A DNA stretch of 64,000 nucleotides, from NCBI RefSeq assembly GCF_004684805.1, contig NZ_SRID01000001.1, positions 34,565 through 98,564 of the forward strand, in the 5' to 3' direction. Positions 56,418 to 64,000 of this stretch are shown here, in pieces. The notes beneath the pieces are model-generated. The model saw only the letters and a list, made by a program, of their open reading frames with translations. It was not told the origin of the DNA and ran no database searches. Positions within the stretch are counted from its first letter, which is position 1; each line of letters starts with the position of its first letter. Source of the stretch: Streptomyces palmae. Its GTDB lineage: Bacteria > Actinomycetota > Actinomycetes > Streptomycetales > Streptomycetaceae. A program made the translations under genes and the position numbers.

Positions 56418-57701
56418 ATGAGCCGGATCCTGTGTGTCGTGCCGCCGCTGGTCGGCCACATCAACCCGGCCGTCGGCACCGCCGCCGCGCTCGCCGCACG
56501 CGGCCACGACATCGCCTGGGCCGGGCCCGACGAGCTGGTCCGCCGCCTGGCCGGACCTGGTGCCCGGGTGTTCCCCTGCGTCTCGTCCGACCCCGGGCCG
56601 GACCCTGACGCGAAGATCGCGGTCCGGACCGCCGGGCTGAAGGGCCCTGCAGCCCTCCGGTTCCTGTGGGAGAGCTTCCTGATCCCACTGGCCGACCACA
56701 TGGCCCCCCGCATACGGGCGGCCATCGAGGAGTTCGACCCGGACCTCGTGGTGGTCGACCAGCAGACCGTCGCGGGCGGCATCATCGCCGAATCGCTCGG
56801 CCTGACCTGGGTCACGTCCGCGACCACCTCGGCCGAACTGGTCGACCCGCTCGCGGGCATGCCCAAGGTGGCGGCCTGGGTGGACGGCCTCCTCGAGGCG
56901 CTGCGCGGCCGGATCGCGGACGGCCGCGGCGAAGCCGACCCGAGGATGTCCCCGCACGGCGTCCTCGCCTACACCACCCGAGCCCTGCTGGGCCCGGTCG
57001 CCTTGGCCGAACAGGTCTGGTTGGTGGGCCCGTCCGTGACCGACCGCCCGGCGCCGGCGGACTTCCCCTGGGAGTGGCTGGCGGGAGCGGAACGCACGGT
57101 CCTGGTCAGCCTGGGCACCGCCAACGCGGATGCGAGCGCGCCGTTCCTGAACGCGGCGGTCGAGGCGCTGTCCGGCATGGCCGGGGTGCACGCCGTCGTC
57201 GTCGACCCCGCGGGCAGCGTGACCGGGGCGGGCGAGAACATCCTGCTCCGCCCGCACGTGCCCCAACTGGCGCTGCTCACCCGCGTCGACGCCGTCGTCT
57301 GCCATGCCGGGCACAACACCGTCTGCGAGGCGCTGTGGCACGGCGTTCCGCTGGTGGTCGCCCCGATCAGGGACGACCAGCCCATCGTCGCGGGCCAGGT
57401 CACCGCCGCGGGCGCGGGCGTCAGACTGCGCTTCGGCCGCGCCGACGCGCAGCGCATCAGGGACGCCGTCGGCACCGTCCTGGACGAGGCGGCCGGGCAC
57501 CGTGCGGCGGCGCGCGCCGTCGGCCGTTCCTTCCGCGAGGCGGGCGGGACCGAGGCCGCGGCCGACCGCCTCGAAGCGCTTCTCAAGCACCGAAAGGCGG
57601 AACTTCGCCGACCGCGGCGGCCCCGAGGTCCAGCGGGACGACCGCGGGGAGTACTTCCTCGAAGAGATCCCTCTCACCCCTCGGGGCCCTCGCCGAACTG
57701 A
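56418..57701 (+). CDS. Family 1 glycosyltransferase (MGT type)
   Basis: The ATG directly follows the hydrolase stop. The 427-residue GT-B enzyme starts SRILCVVPPLVGHINPAVGT, with the acceptor-side His of this family (GHINP), and has the nucleotide-sugar signature VVCHAGHNTVCEALWHGVP near residue 296, then PIRDDQPIVAGQV. This is the macrolide/UDP-glycosyltransferase group that glycosylates lipids, polyketides and carotenoids. It is the last intact gene of the synthase operon and should attach a sugar to the product. The final 30 residues are Arg/Pro-rich and look frameshifted; another frame there reads FADRGGPEVQRDDRGEYFLE. Confidence 0.87.
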   Translation: MSRILCVVPPLVGHINPAVGTAAALAARGHDIAWAGPDELVRRLAGPGARVFPCVSSDPGPDPDAKIAVRTAGLKGPAALRFLWESFLIPLADHMAPRIRAAIEEFDPDLVVVDQQTVAGGIIAESLGLTWVTSATTSAELVDPLAGMPKVAAWVDGLLEALRGRIADGRGEADPRMSPHGVLAYTTRALLGPVALAEQVWLVGPSVTDRPAPADFPWEWLAGAERTVLVSLGTANADASAPFLNAAVEALSGMAGVHAVVVDPAGSVTGAGENILLRPHVPQLALLTRVDAVVCHAGHNTVCEALWHGVPLVVAPIRDDQPIVAGQVTAAGAGVRLRFGRADAQRIRDAVGTVLDEAAGHRAAARAVGRSFREAGGTEAAADRLEALLKHRKAELRRPRRPRGPAGRPRGVLPRRDPSHPSGPSPN

Positions 57702-58078
57702 ACTTGCCGCCCGAGGAGATCTCCGTCGTACTGCGCGAGGCCCTTGACCGACGCCGTAGCTCCACCGCCGGGCCCGGCCCGCCGCCGCGCCGCGTCGCCG
57801 CCGGGCCCACCCCGGTCCGCCCTGTCCGGGCTGCCCACCTCAACCAGCTCGCCGCTCGCCTCGGCCCGCGCCGCCGCCGTGTACTGCTGCTGTCTGTCTG
57901 CTCGGCTTCGGCTTCGTACCGATCACACCCCGGCCACCGGCTGACCGGACAACCGGCCAAACCTGGGAACGGCCCGCCCGGCCCCGCCATCTGGTAGCGG
58001 GAGAGTCACCCCTGTCGCCCGACTTCGTTCCTGCCACGTGCACGGCCCGGTGCGGCCACACGTGTGGCCTTCCGGGCA
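57702..58078. other. Decayed end of the synthase operon
   Basis: No complete gene. A short protein-like piece, LSPLGALAELNLPPEEISVV then LREALDRR (about 57670-57750, plus strand), may belong to a lost gene together with the odd tail of the glycosyltransferase frame. The duplicated segment begins at about 58005, so the operon may have been cut by the rearrangement. Confidence 0.35.
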
Positions 58079-59383
58079 TCAGTTCCAAGGGATGGTGAGC
58101 CAGGGGCTGGCGGGGTCGGTGGTGAGGGCGCGGTGGGCGGTGAGCATGTCCTCGTACCAGCTGCCGAACTCTTCCTCGTCGAAGTGCAGACAGCGGCCGA
58201 GGATGTAGGCGGCGGAGAACTCCGGCCAGGAGCGGTAGTTCCGGGCACTGGCGCGGCCGGCGGCGACCACGGCCTGTTCGGCCTCTTGGAGGGTGCAATA
58301 GCGGGCGGCGATACCCCAGCGGGCCATGCCGGAGGCCCGTCCGTAGTCCCAGGCTTCGACGGAGCGGACGAAGGCGTTGGCGGCCAGCAGCCCGTCGGCG
58401 CGGAACCGGGCTTCGTAGCGGGCGATCCGCCCGATGAGCCGCTGCACTCCGGCGACCTCCGCCTCGACTTCGTGGGTGCTGCGGGGGCGAGCCGCGGTGA
58501 CTCCATCGGGGGTGATCCGGGGCTGCGCGCCCTGGGCGGCGTTGTACCGCAGGACGCGCTCGGCGACGTGCCGCCAGTGGTCCAGTTCGACTGGGCCTGC
58601 GAAGTCCTGGGCGAGGGAGCGGCGGACGCCCAGGGCGAACTCCCACACCGGACTGACCATGTCGGCCTCGAGCAAACGTTTCTGTGTGCCGGCCCACTCC
58701 TGGCGGGAGGTCACCCCCCACCACTCCTTGAGCCTGCGCTTCTCGTCGTTGTAGCCGATGCCGTGGTGGGCCATGGAGTTCCACAGTTCGCCGTTCTTGA
58801 CGAAGAGCAGCGCGGCGCAGGCAAGGCCGTGCGCGACTGGGCCTTGGAGCGGTCCGCCCACGGACAGGCCGCGTACTTGTCCGTGCGGGTGGGCGTAGCC
58901 GCAGCCGTCGATATCGTCGGTGTGCCGTCGCCAGACGGCTCTGACCTGCGGGTTGGCGGCGGGGAGAAAAGCTTCGCAGGGGGTGCCCGGGTTGATGGCG
59001 ACCCAGGGCGCTCGCTTCTCGTTCCAGTCGCTCGCGTACCAGTCCAGCGTCAGGGACTGGAAGACCATCTCCGGATCGGGCGGCGGAAGAATTCCCTCCG
59101 TGAACAGGGCCACGCATTCGGCCTGCACATGCGGGTTCCACTGCCGGGTGAGGCGGAACATGCCAGGCTCGGCGTCGGCCAGCGCCCGCTCATCGGCGAA
59201 GAACAGGTCCGTGTGGAGGACCACTTCGAGATATCCCGCCCAGTCGCCGCGCGACTTCGCCTCCAACAGCCGCCGCTCGATGGCACTGGGCGGCTGCCAC
59301 CGCTGCCAGTCCCATTCCTGCCACCCCCACACCGGCTGCTGCGCGGCGGGTAAAGATCTCTTCCACAACCCCATGCCGAACAC
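58079..59383 (-). CDS. DUF1266 family protein
   Basis: The 434-residue protein (GTG 59383; ATG 59374 is an alternative start) ends with the DUF1266 region: LEAKSRGDWAGYLEVV-type helices early, then WGVTSRQEWAGTQKRLLEAD, the central ARYEARFRADGLL and SVEAWDYGRASGMARWGIAA, and WPEFSAAYILGRCLHFDEEE. The function of DUF1266 is unknown. It lies 37 bases downstream of an RDD membrane protein on the same strand, so the two probably form an operon. A truncated, inverted copy lies at 28148-28852. Confidence 0.82.
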   Translation of the reverse strand: MFGMGLWKRSLPAAQQPVWGWQEWDWQRWQPPSAIERRLLEAKSRGDWAGYLEVVLHTDLFFADERALADAEPGMFRLTRQWNPHVQAECVALFTEGILPPPDPEMVFQSLTLDWYASDWNEKRAPWVAINPGTPCEAFLPAANPQVRAVWRRHTDDIDGCGYAHPHGQVRGLSVGGPLQGPVAHGLACAALLFVKNGELWNSMAHHGIGYNDEKRRLKEWWGVTSRQEWAGTQKRLLEADMVSPVWEFALGVRRSLAQDFAGPVELDHWRHVAERVLRYNAAQGAQPRITPDGVTAARPRSTHEVEAEVAGVQRLIGRIARYEARFRADGLLAANAFVRSVEAWDYGRASGMARWGIAARYCTLQEAEQAVVAAGRASARNYRSWPEFSAAYILGRCLHFDEEEFGSWYEDMLTAHRALTTDPASPWLTIPWN

Positions 59384-59420
59384 GATATCGACGCGAGATC
59401 ACCCGTTGTCGAGAAGGGTT

Positions 59421-59918
59421 TCAGTGCTCCGCGCGGCATACGACGGTGCCCGCGGCCTTGTCGTGAAGGCACTGACGGTAGGGGCCCCAGGCACACCGCA
59501 GCAGGTTGACGATCCACAGGACGGGCACGGCGCATCCGATCAGCACGCAGACCCAGCGCCACAGCGCCCGGCCGAAGCCCGGCCCGCGCCCGTCCCCGCT
59601 CCGGACGACCCGCAGCCCGCACAGCCGCTTGCCCAGCGTGGCCCCGTACACCGAGGTCAGCGCCGGCTCGTACCCGCCGACCACGGCCACGAAGACGAGC
59701 GCCAGGAAGACATCGCCGGCGTAGTCGGCGAGGAGGCTCGCCAGGAATATGGCGGCGACCAGCACACCCGTGTCGAGCAGGCGGGCGGCCAGGCGAGCGC
59801 CGAAACGGCCCACCACATCCTCGTCCAGCCCCGCACCCTGGGGCTCGCCCACGTACGGGACATCGCGCCAGCCGGGATACCCGTAGGGGCTGTCCGCGAT
59901 CGATTGCTGAAGCTCCAC
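59421..59918 (-). CDS. RDD family membrane protein
   Basis: The 165 residues carry the RDD pattern: FGARLAARLLDTGVLVAAI at the first helix, YGATLGKRLCGLRVVRSGDG, and CLHDKAAGTVV near the end, with three to four hydrophobic segments. RDD proteins are small integral membrane proteins of uncertain function, sometimes transport-related. GTG 59918 starts the conserved VELQQSIADSPYGYPGW. Only the first 40 codons survive in the second copy at 28027-28147. Confidence 0.82.
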   Translation of the reverse strand: MELQQSIADSPYGYPGWRDVPYVGEPQGAGLDEDVVGRFGARLAARLLDTGVLVAAIFLASLLADYAGDVFLALVFVAVVGGYEPALTSVYGATLGKRLCGLRVVRSGDGRGPGFGRALWRWVCVLIGCAVPVLWIVNLLRCAWGPYRQCLHDKAAGTVVCRAEH

Positions 59919-60278
59919 GCATGTGATCCAACAGCAGCAGTCGGCCGGACCACAACCCAGGTCTCCAGACGTCGCCGCGGTGGACGGCCGGCAACGCGGA
60001 CATCACGAGCCGGCCGGAAGAGCTGTACGCCGCTGAGAACGCGCGGCACTTGGTGTGCACCGTCGCGCCGACCACTGGTGAGAAGGGGGCCGGCGCTACC
60101 GCAGTGGACAGGCACGGCCAGGAACTCGGCCTCATAGATCATGGGCCGACTCCGTCCGGCCCGGCGCCCGCGTCCCGCCCATCGGCAGCACCCGTGGTGC
60201 CCCACAGCCTGGTGCTGCGGGATCTTCGACTCCGCCCCCGACCCCCCGGACGAACCAAGGTCGAGGACAGCTCGGGAT
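59919..60278. other. Upstream part of the duplicated segment, probably decayed
   Basis: Both strands contain protein-like pieces without an intact gene. The plus strand reads EELYAAENARHLVCTVAP then GEKGAGATAVDRHGQELGLI, and an equivalent piece exists on the minus strand of the other copy near 27800-27900 (TGEKEASATTVDRHGQKLG). It may be one gene that is broken in both copies. Confidence 0.35.
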
Positions 60279-60851
60279 TCAGGAGTCGAGGATCAGGCCG
60301 GCGGCACGGTCGAGAACCTCCGCCCGGGTGCGTCCTTCATGGTCGGCGGCGAGGGAGTGCTGTCCGATCGCCATGCAGAAGGCGATCAGGCTGCGAGCCT
60401 CGACCTCCTCGGGATCGGAGCAGAAGGTGCCGATCATCTCCCGCAGCAGGGCCATTCGCCGGTTGTCCACCCGCCGCAGGCGCTCGGCGACCGCCTCGTC
60501 ACGCCGGGCCCAGTCACGGACCGCGAGGTCGATGGGGAGCAGCCGGTCACTGGAGAAGGTCAGCACGCCCGCGCGCCGGATCTTGGTCCTGGGGTCGCCG
60601 CCCTCGTGTTCGACCCGTTCGATCACCTCGTCAGTGCTCTCCCGTTCCCAGGTGTCGAGCATCGCCTTCAGCAAAGCGTCGCGGTCGTCGAAGTACCCGT
60701 AGAACCCGCCCTTGGTGACGCCGAGCCGCTTCGCCAGCGCCTCGACTCTCACGGCGTCCGGGCCTCCGTCGGCCAGCGCCCGCAGACCTTCCTCCACCCA
60801 TCTGTCGCGTGGTGTCCGGGAAGCGCCCACGATGTGTCCCACCTCACTCAC
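60279..60851 (-). CDS. TetR-family repressor
   Basis: The 190-residue protein has an N-terminal TetR helix-turn-helix (WVEEGLRALADGGPDAVRVE then KRLGVTKGGFYGYFDDRDAL) and a ligand-binding C-terminal domain of the group with RRVDNRRMALLREMIGTF. GTG 60851 lies only a few bases from a perfect palindrome. Two such palindromes with the same core fill the space to the divergent monooxygenase gene, so it very probably represses both its own gene and that one until a small inducer binds. Confidence 0.9.
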   Translation of the reverse strand: MSEVGHIVGASRTPRDRWVEEGLRALADGGPDAVRVEALAKRLGVTKGGFYGYFDDRDALLKAMLDTWERESTDEVIERVEHEGGDPRTKIRRAGVLTFSSDRLLPIDLAVRDWARRDEAVAERLRRVDNRRMALLREMIGTFCSDPEEVEARSLIAFCMAIGQHSLAADHEGRTRAEVLDRAAGLILDS

Positions 60852-60856
60852 CCACC

Positions 60857-60878
60857 GAATATACGCAGCCGTATATTC
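60857..60878. promoter_or_regulatory. TetR operator O1
   Basis: GAATATACG at 60857-60865 and CGTATATTC at 60870-60878 are perfect inverted repeats separated by four bases. It lies just upstream of the TetR start and shares the core TATACG-N4-CGTATA with O2, so it is a strong candidate for autoregulation. Confidence 0.8.
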
Positions 60879-60892
60879 GATCTAGTCTTACG

Positions 60893-60910
60893 TTATACGC
60901 CAGCGTATAA
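60893..60910. promoter_or_regulatory. TetR operator O2 overlapping a -10 box
   Basis: TTATACG at 60893-60899 and CGTATAA at 60904-60910 form a perfect palindrome with the same core as O1. The right arm overlaps a consensus -10 box, TATAAT at 60906-60911, about 44 bases before the rightward gene, so bound repressor would block RNA polymerase. Its centre is 34 bases from that of O1. Confidence 0.8.
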
Positions 60911-60954
60911 TGCTTGCGGTGACCTCGTACGCCCGAGGAGCGAAGGAGAGCGTC

Positions 60955-61233
60955 ATGAAGATAGGAATGGTGGCCTACCACTATCCGCACCCCGCCTACC
61001 GCGATGAGTTCATCTCGCGCGTCCATCAAGTCCGTGAGGTCATGCTGCGCACACCGGGATGCCTCTCGGGTGAGTGCTGGGTGTCCGGCGACGCAGTGAT
61101 TTCGATCGTGCAGTGGGAGTCCGAGGAAGCGCGCATCGCGTCGCTCGCTGCAGTAGACGAAGCGGGAGTGGACGTCACCTACGACGAGCGCGAATCACGC
61201 CCCCGCACGGTCGTTCCGCTCCAGGCGGCCTGA
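60955..61233 (+). CDS. Small monooxygenase-like protein (ABM/dimeric alpha-beta barrel fold)
   Basis: ATG 60955 has a clear GGAG site. The 92 residues have the pattern of antibiotic-biosynthesis-monooxygenase-like proteins: a first strand MKIGMVAYHYPHPAY with a long helix (EFISRVHQVREVMLRTPGCL), then the strand AVISIVQWESEEARIASLAA. Such proteins form cofactor-free dimers that oxidise quinones or aromatic substrates or act as heme or quinone detoxifiers. Control by the divergent TetR repressor suggests induction by a small, possibly toxic, aromatic compound. Confidence 0.75.
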   Translation: MKIGMVAYHYPHPAYRDEFISRVHQVREVMLRTPGCLSGECWVSGDAVISIVQWESEEARIASLAAVDEAGVDVTYDERESRPRTVVPLQAA

Positions 61234-61591
61234 CCCACTCCACCACCTGTGGTTGCCTGTCCAGCGGGGCGCGGGCGAGCAGGACCGGGTCGCCGAGGAC
61301 GCCGCGGCCGTCGTCCCGGCTCCCGCCCGGGTGGCGGGGCGGGCGGTCCCGCTGGACGGCAAGCTGACCCGAACCCGGCGGCGCACCAGCACGGCCTGGA
61401 CCGAGGTCCGCGAGGGGTAGGCGAGCCCTGCCGGCGTGACGGCCGCCCGACGCCCACTGCGATGCGAGGCCGTCCGATGGTCGGGTTCCTCTGCTGAGCG
61501 AGGCGACCGCAGGGATCGGCTGACCGGATCCATCCGCGTCGGGGCCCGAGGCGGCCTGTCGCCGGCCGTCCGTACGGCTGACGCTGGGGGC
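61234..61591. other. Gene-poor stretch with an orphan C-terminal piece
   Basis: The plus strand at about 61250-61420 reads a short, natural-looking C-terminus (AAAVVPAPARVAGRAVPLDG then KLTRTRRRTSTAWTEVREG) with no start. Nothing else is recognisable. Confidence 0.3.
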
Positions 61592-61636
61592 GTGACACGA
61601 GCACTGATCGTCATCGACGTCCAGGAGTCCTTCCGC
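61592..61636 (+). pseudogene. Isochorismatase-family hydrolase, first 15 codons only
   Basis: From GTG 61592 the sequence reads VTRALIVIDVQESFR, the unmistakable start of an isochorismatase/cysteine-hydrolase-type protein with its catalytic Asp. At about 61637 it runs into the 3' end of the leftward membrane protein gene and the similarity ends. The rest of the gene has been lost, which marks a recombination junction. Confidence 0.65.
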
Positions 61637-62560
61637 TCACGGGCGAGTGCGAGGGCCCGCGGTCTCCAGTTCTCCGTGGGCCGGCGCGAGCCGCGCGGGC
61701 GGCCGGACATCGACCATGCGCCGCTCCGGGCCGCTGCGCCGCAGCACGCGGTACCCGAAGAAGGCGGCCGGACCGAAGAAGATCTGAGCGGGCACGATCT
61801 CGGGAAGATGCCCGGTGAAAGCCTCGATCGTGATCGGCGTCAGAGTCGGTGCCAGCGCGCCGAACACGGCGACCAGGCAAAGGGCCAAGGCCAGCCCCTG
61901 ACGTCCGTACGCCTTGTAGGCCACGGTGGTGAAGAGGGCGTAGACCAGGAGATCGCCCATGCCCACGACGGCGCCGAACTCACCGATGCGCACCCCGGCC
62001 GACGGTGCGAAGGCGTAGCCCTGCACCGCGCCGAACAGCTTCTGGGTGAGCGGTACGACGGTGGCGAAGAAGAGGTCGTACACGGCGAGCGCCAGCGCGA
62101 AGCGGGAGACGTGCCGCAGCTTCAACCCACCTTGCGTGTTGAGGTTGGCCGCGCCGACCGCCATCAGCAGGATGACCACACTGTTGATCAGCCAGTACGG
62201 CAGCGCGTGGGTGGGATCGTCCTCGGCGCTGCGCGCGGTGAGCCAGTCGGCGGCCATCAGGCAGATGATGAGGGACCAGCGCACCAACCCCCGCCGCACG
62301 ACCGCCCCGTAAGCGACGCTGAGCCCACTGGCCAGGGTCAGACCCAGTACGGGCGGCAACAGCCAGCCCGGAAGGGCGAGATAGAAGAAGGGCAGTGCGA
62401 TCACGAAGCACATCATGATGACCATGTCGTTGCCGTTGAAGACGCCGACAGGGGGACGGGGCAGCGTGACCTTCCGGAAGTAGCCGACCGACGCGAGTGA
62501 GACACCCAGTGCGATCGCGAGGGTCACGAGGACGAAGAACACGTCCTGTGCGGCGGTCAT
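61637..62560 (-). CDS. Nine-helix membrane protein with presenilin-like aspartyl protease motifs
   Basis: ATG 62560 overlaps the stop of the upstream ligase gene (ATGA). The 307-residue protein has nine predicted membrane helices (about 8-28, 46-64, 66-84, 92-108, 120-140, 150-171, 193-215, 221-242 and 254-272). Helix 6 contains Y161-D162 (LALAVYDLFFATVV) and helix 7 contains G200-M-G-D203 (GAVVGMGDLLVYAL). Helix 9 has P257-A258 (IVPAQIFFGPAAF) where the PAL motif of presenilin and signal-peptide peptidase would be. These match the catalytic arrangement of GxGD intramembrane aspartyl proteases. The family call is my inference. The C-terminal tail ends at a recombination junction. Confidence 0.6.
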   Translation of the reverse strand: MTAAQDVFFVLVTLAIALGVSLASVGYFRKVTLPRPPVGVFNGNDMVIMMCFVIALPFFYLALPGWLLPPVLGLTLASGLSVAYGAVVRRGLVRWSLIICLMAADWLTARSAEDDPTHALPYWLINSVVILLMAVGAANLNTQGGLKLRHVSRFALALAVYDLFFATVVPLTQKLFGAVQGYAFAPSAGVRIGEFGAVVGMGDLLVYALFTTVAYKAYGRQGLALALCLVAVFGALAPTLTPITIEAFTGHLPEIVPAQIFFGPAAFFGYRVLRRSGPERRMVDVRPPARLAPAHGELETAGPRTRP

Positions 62561-63975
62561 GCGGCACCCCCGATGGAGGAGAAGCTGTGCTCGAGCAGAT
62601 CGCAGCGGAGGCGGCGCAGTCGGGCGCCTTCCACCGGTACGACGTCGACCGTGGCATCCATGCCCGCATCGGCGAAGTAACGCGCGATGCCGGTCGTCTC
62701 CGGTATCGAGGAGGCGGCCACCGTGACGTGCAGCCGACCGTCCACCACCTCGGCGCCGTAGCGCATCGGCCAGCGCGCGCCGGGCAGCGCATCGAGGACC
62801 TCGACGATGTCGCGCGAGGTCACCGGACCGTCCTGGGTGCGCAGCACATGGTCCGCCTTGCCGAGGATGTGCGAGGTCGCCGGCACGTTCTGCATCTCGC
62901 AGTCGAGTGGTGCGTCGGGTAGCTGCCGCACCAGGTCGCGGGTGTCGTACCGGAAGACCGGCATGCACTCCCGGTAGGGGTAGAACGGGGTGGCCACGAT
63001 CGTGCCGAGTTCTCCGGGCGCGGCTTTCCTCCCGGTGTCGAGATCGCACACCTCCACCAGTCCGACGCCCCCGTCGATGTGGAGATGCCGCTGCCGGCAG
63101 AGCGCGCCCGCCACCGGCGAGATCTCGGTCATGCCGTAGAGGTCCTCGACGGCGGCGCCGAAGGTGGCCTCGGCAGCGGCCGCGAGTGCGGGTGAGAGTA
63201 CTTCGCTGCCCACGGCGATGCTACGCAGCCGGAAGTCCGCGGGTCCGAGCCCGCGTTCGCGAGCCAGGCGGACCAACTGGCCGAGGTAGCTGGGGTAGGT
63301 GACCATCAGAGTCGGCGCCGATTCGTCGGTTCCCGCCGTGACGTCCAGCGTCTCGGCGGGCGGTATCAGGCCCACCATCCGGATCGTCGCTCCGGCCATG
63401 CGTGCCACCTGCATCTCCGTGTACGCCGTGCCGGTCGCTCGAGAGCTGACGTTGAACTGGATCATGTCGGTGGTGCGGATGTTGCCGCGCACTACCTGGG
63501 AGAGGGCGACGAGCGCGGGCCACAGGCGCTCCTCGTAGCGGGAGTACCAGACCTCAGTGGGCCGCCCCGTCGTCCCGGTGGTGCGGGATGCGAGGAAGGG
63601 CTCGCTGCACAGGAAGTCCCGCGGCCGCTTGACCAGGTCGGTCTTGGTGGTGACGGGCACGGTGCCGATGTTCTCGAGGCTCAGTGTGGCCGGGTCGACG
63701 CCCGCCGCGGCGAAGTGGTCAGCGTAGAAAGGCGATTTCGCCGCGAGGCGTTTCGCGGTGCGGCGCAGAGCCCTGTTCGTGAGGTCGGTGCGCATCTGTG
63801 CTTCACCGGCGGCGGCGCCGTGCAGCAACTGCTCGACGTCCTCACCGGGCGAGCCGAACTCGGCGAGCGTCGCGAGGGCGTCCTCGACGAGCCGCTCGGC
63901 GGAACGCACATTGATCGGTCGGCCGAGCACCATGGCCAGCGCCATCCGGAACTGTCGTATCCCCGCGTCGAACAT
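62557..63975 (-). CDS. PaaK-like adenylate-forming enzyme
   Basis: ATG 63975 is preceded by AAAGGGA. The 472-residue protein resembles phenylacetate-CoA ligase: the ATP loop ASRTTGTTGRPTEV near residue 130, VEDLYGMTEISPVAG in the middle, VFRYDTRDLVRQLP with the ribose-binding Asp, and a C-terminal domain (ILGKADHVLRTQDGPVTSRD, then ARLRRLRCDL). It should activate an aryl or acyl acid as its adenylate and perhaps transfer it to CoA or another acceptor. Its stop overlaps the start of the nine-helix membrane protein, so the two are translationally coupled, an unusual pairing. The true substrate is unknown. Confidence 0.85.
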   Translation of the reverse strand: MFDAGIRQFRMALAMVLGRPINVRSAERLVEDALATLAEFGSPGEDVEQLLHGAAAGEAQMRTDLTNRALRRTAKRLAAKSPFYADHFAAAGVDPATLSLENIGTVPVTTKTDLVKRPRDFLCSEPFLASRTTGTTGRPTEVWYSRYEERLWPALVALSQVVRGNIRTTDMIQFNVSSRATGTAYTEMQVARMAGATIRMVGLIPPAETLDVTAGTDESAPTLMVTYPSYLGQLVRLARERGLGPADFRLRSIAVGSEVLSPALAAAAEATFGAAVEDLYGMTEISPVAGALCRQRHLHIDGGVGLVEVCDLDTGRKAAPGELGTIVATPFYPYRECMPVFRYDTRDLVRQLPDAPLDCEMQNVPATSHILGKADHVLRTQDGPVTSRDIVEVLDALPGARWPMRYGAEVVDGRLHVTVAASSIPETTGIARYFADAGMDATVDVVPVEGARLRRLRCDLLEHSFSSIGGAA

Positions 63976-64000
63976 GGTCCCTTTCCACCCTCACCCCGCC

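Noticed and set aside
61436..62500. 354-codon plus-strand frame across the membrane protein gene
   Set aside because: It is the antisense shadow of a nine-helix protein with clear motifs; only codons at 61592-61636 carry genuine similarity, to isochorismatase.

Overview
The window looks like part of a Streptomyces (or close actinomycete) chromosome. GC is very high almost throughout, many starts are GTG, and genes are often coupled by 4-base stop/start overlaps. Typical streptomycete families are present: DUF397, DUF1266, DUF1023 hydrolase, nSTAND1/WD40 proteins, an ECF sigma/anti-sigma pair and IS5 and IS1380 insertion sequences. The many broken transposases, truncated genes, an internal duplication and a secondary-metabolite cluster suggest an accessory chromosome-arm region. 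That location is inferred, not shown.

Layout. 1-7.5 kb: a three-gene cassette of unknown function (a giant protein cut by the window edge, a protein built of three related Ig-like modules, and a hemopexin-repeat protein). 8-9 kb: a truncated IS5-type transposase. 9.5-12.4 kb: ECF sigma factor, zinc-motif anti-sigma factor and a secreted beta-propeller protein. 12.4-16.6 kb: decayed DNA with an orphan DUF397 protein, a conserved hypothetical, a two-ORF IS5 element and a cellulase remnant broken at both ends. 16.7-22.4 kb: a two-component system divergent from a lipoprotein / membrane-fusion protein / ABC ATPase / FtsX-type permease operon. 22.6-27 kb: single genes (short ricin-like lectin, winged-helix regulators, NADP oxidoreductase, GNAT acetyltransferase) and gene fragments. 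27.7-28.9 kb: an internally deleted, inverted copy of a segment found intact at 58-60.2 kb. 29-38.6 kb: a Ser/Thr kinase-WD40 receptor, a three-gene DUF1023 hydrolase operon, and an XRE-nSTAND1 ATPase that ends without its usual beta-propeller. 38.6-43.7 kb: transposase debris around a divergent LysR / diaminopropionate ammonia-lyase-like pair.

43.9-57.7 kb holds the main biosynthetic locus: two polyketide/polyunsaturated-fatty-acid-type synthases (two PfaD-like flavin barrels-KS-AT-ACP-KR, then KS-AT-DH-phosphopantetheinyl transferase), a discrete ACP, an alpha/beta hydrolase and a UDP-sugar-type glycosyltransferase. All are on one strand with overlaps or tiny gaps, behind a leader that can form mutually exclusive hairpins. 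I infer an iterative reducing synthase whose acyl product is released and glycosylated. From memory, a related cryptic cluster (SCO0124-0129) is annotated near one end of the S. coelicolor chromosome; the product cannot be read from sequence.

58-64 kb: DUF1266 and RDD proteins, a TetR regulator divergent from a small monooxygenase with two matching perfect operators between them, and a leftward pair made of a PaaK-like adenylate-forming enzyme and a nine-helix membrane protein. The latter carries YD, GxGD and PA motifs in the arrangement of presenilin-type intramembrane aspartyl proteases, and is the most unexpected protein here. No rRNA, tRNA or CRISPR array was seen.
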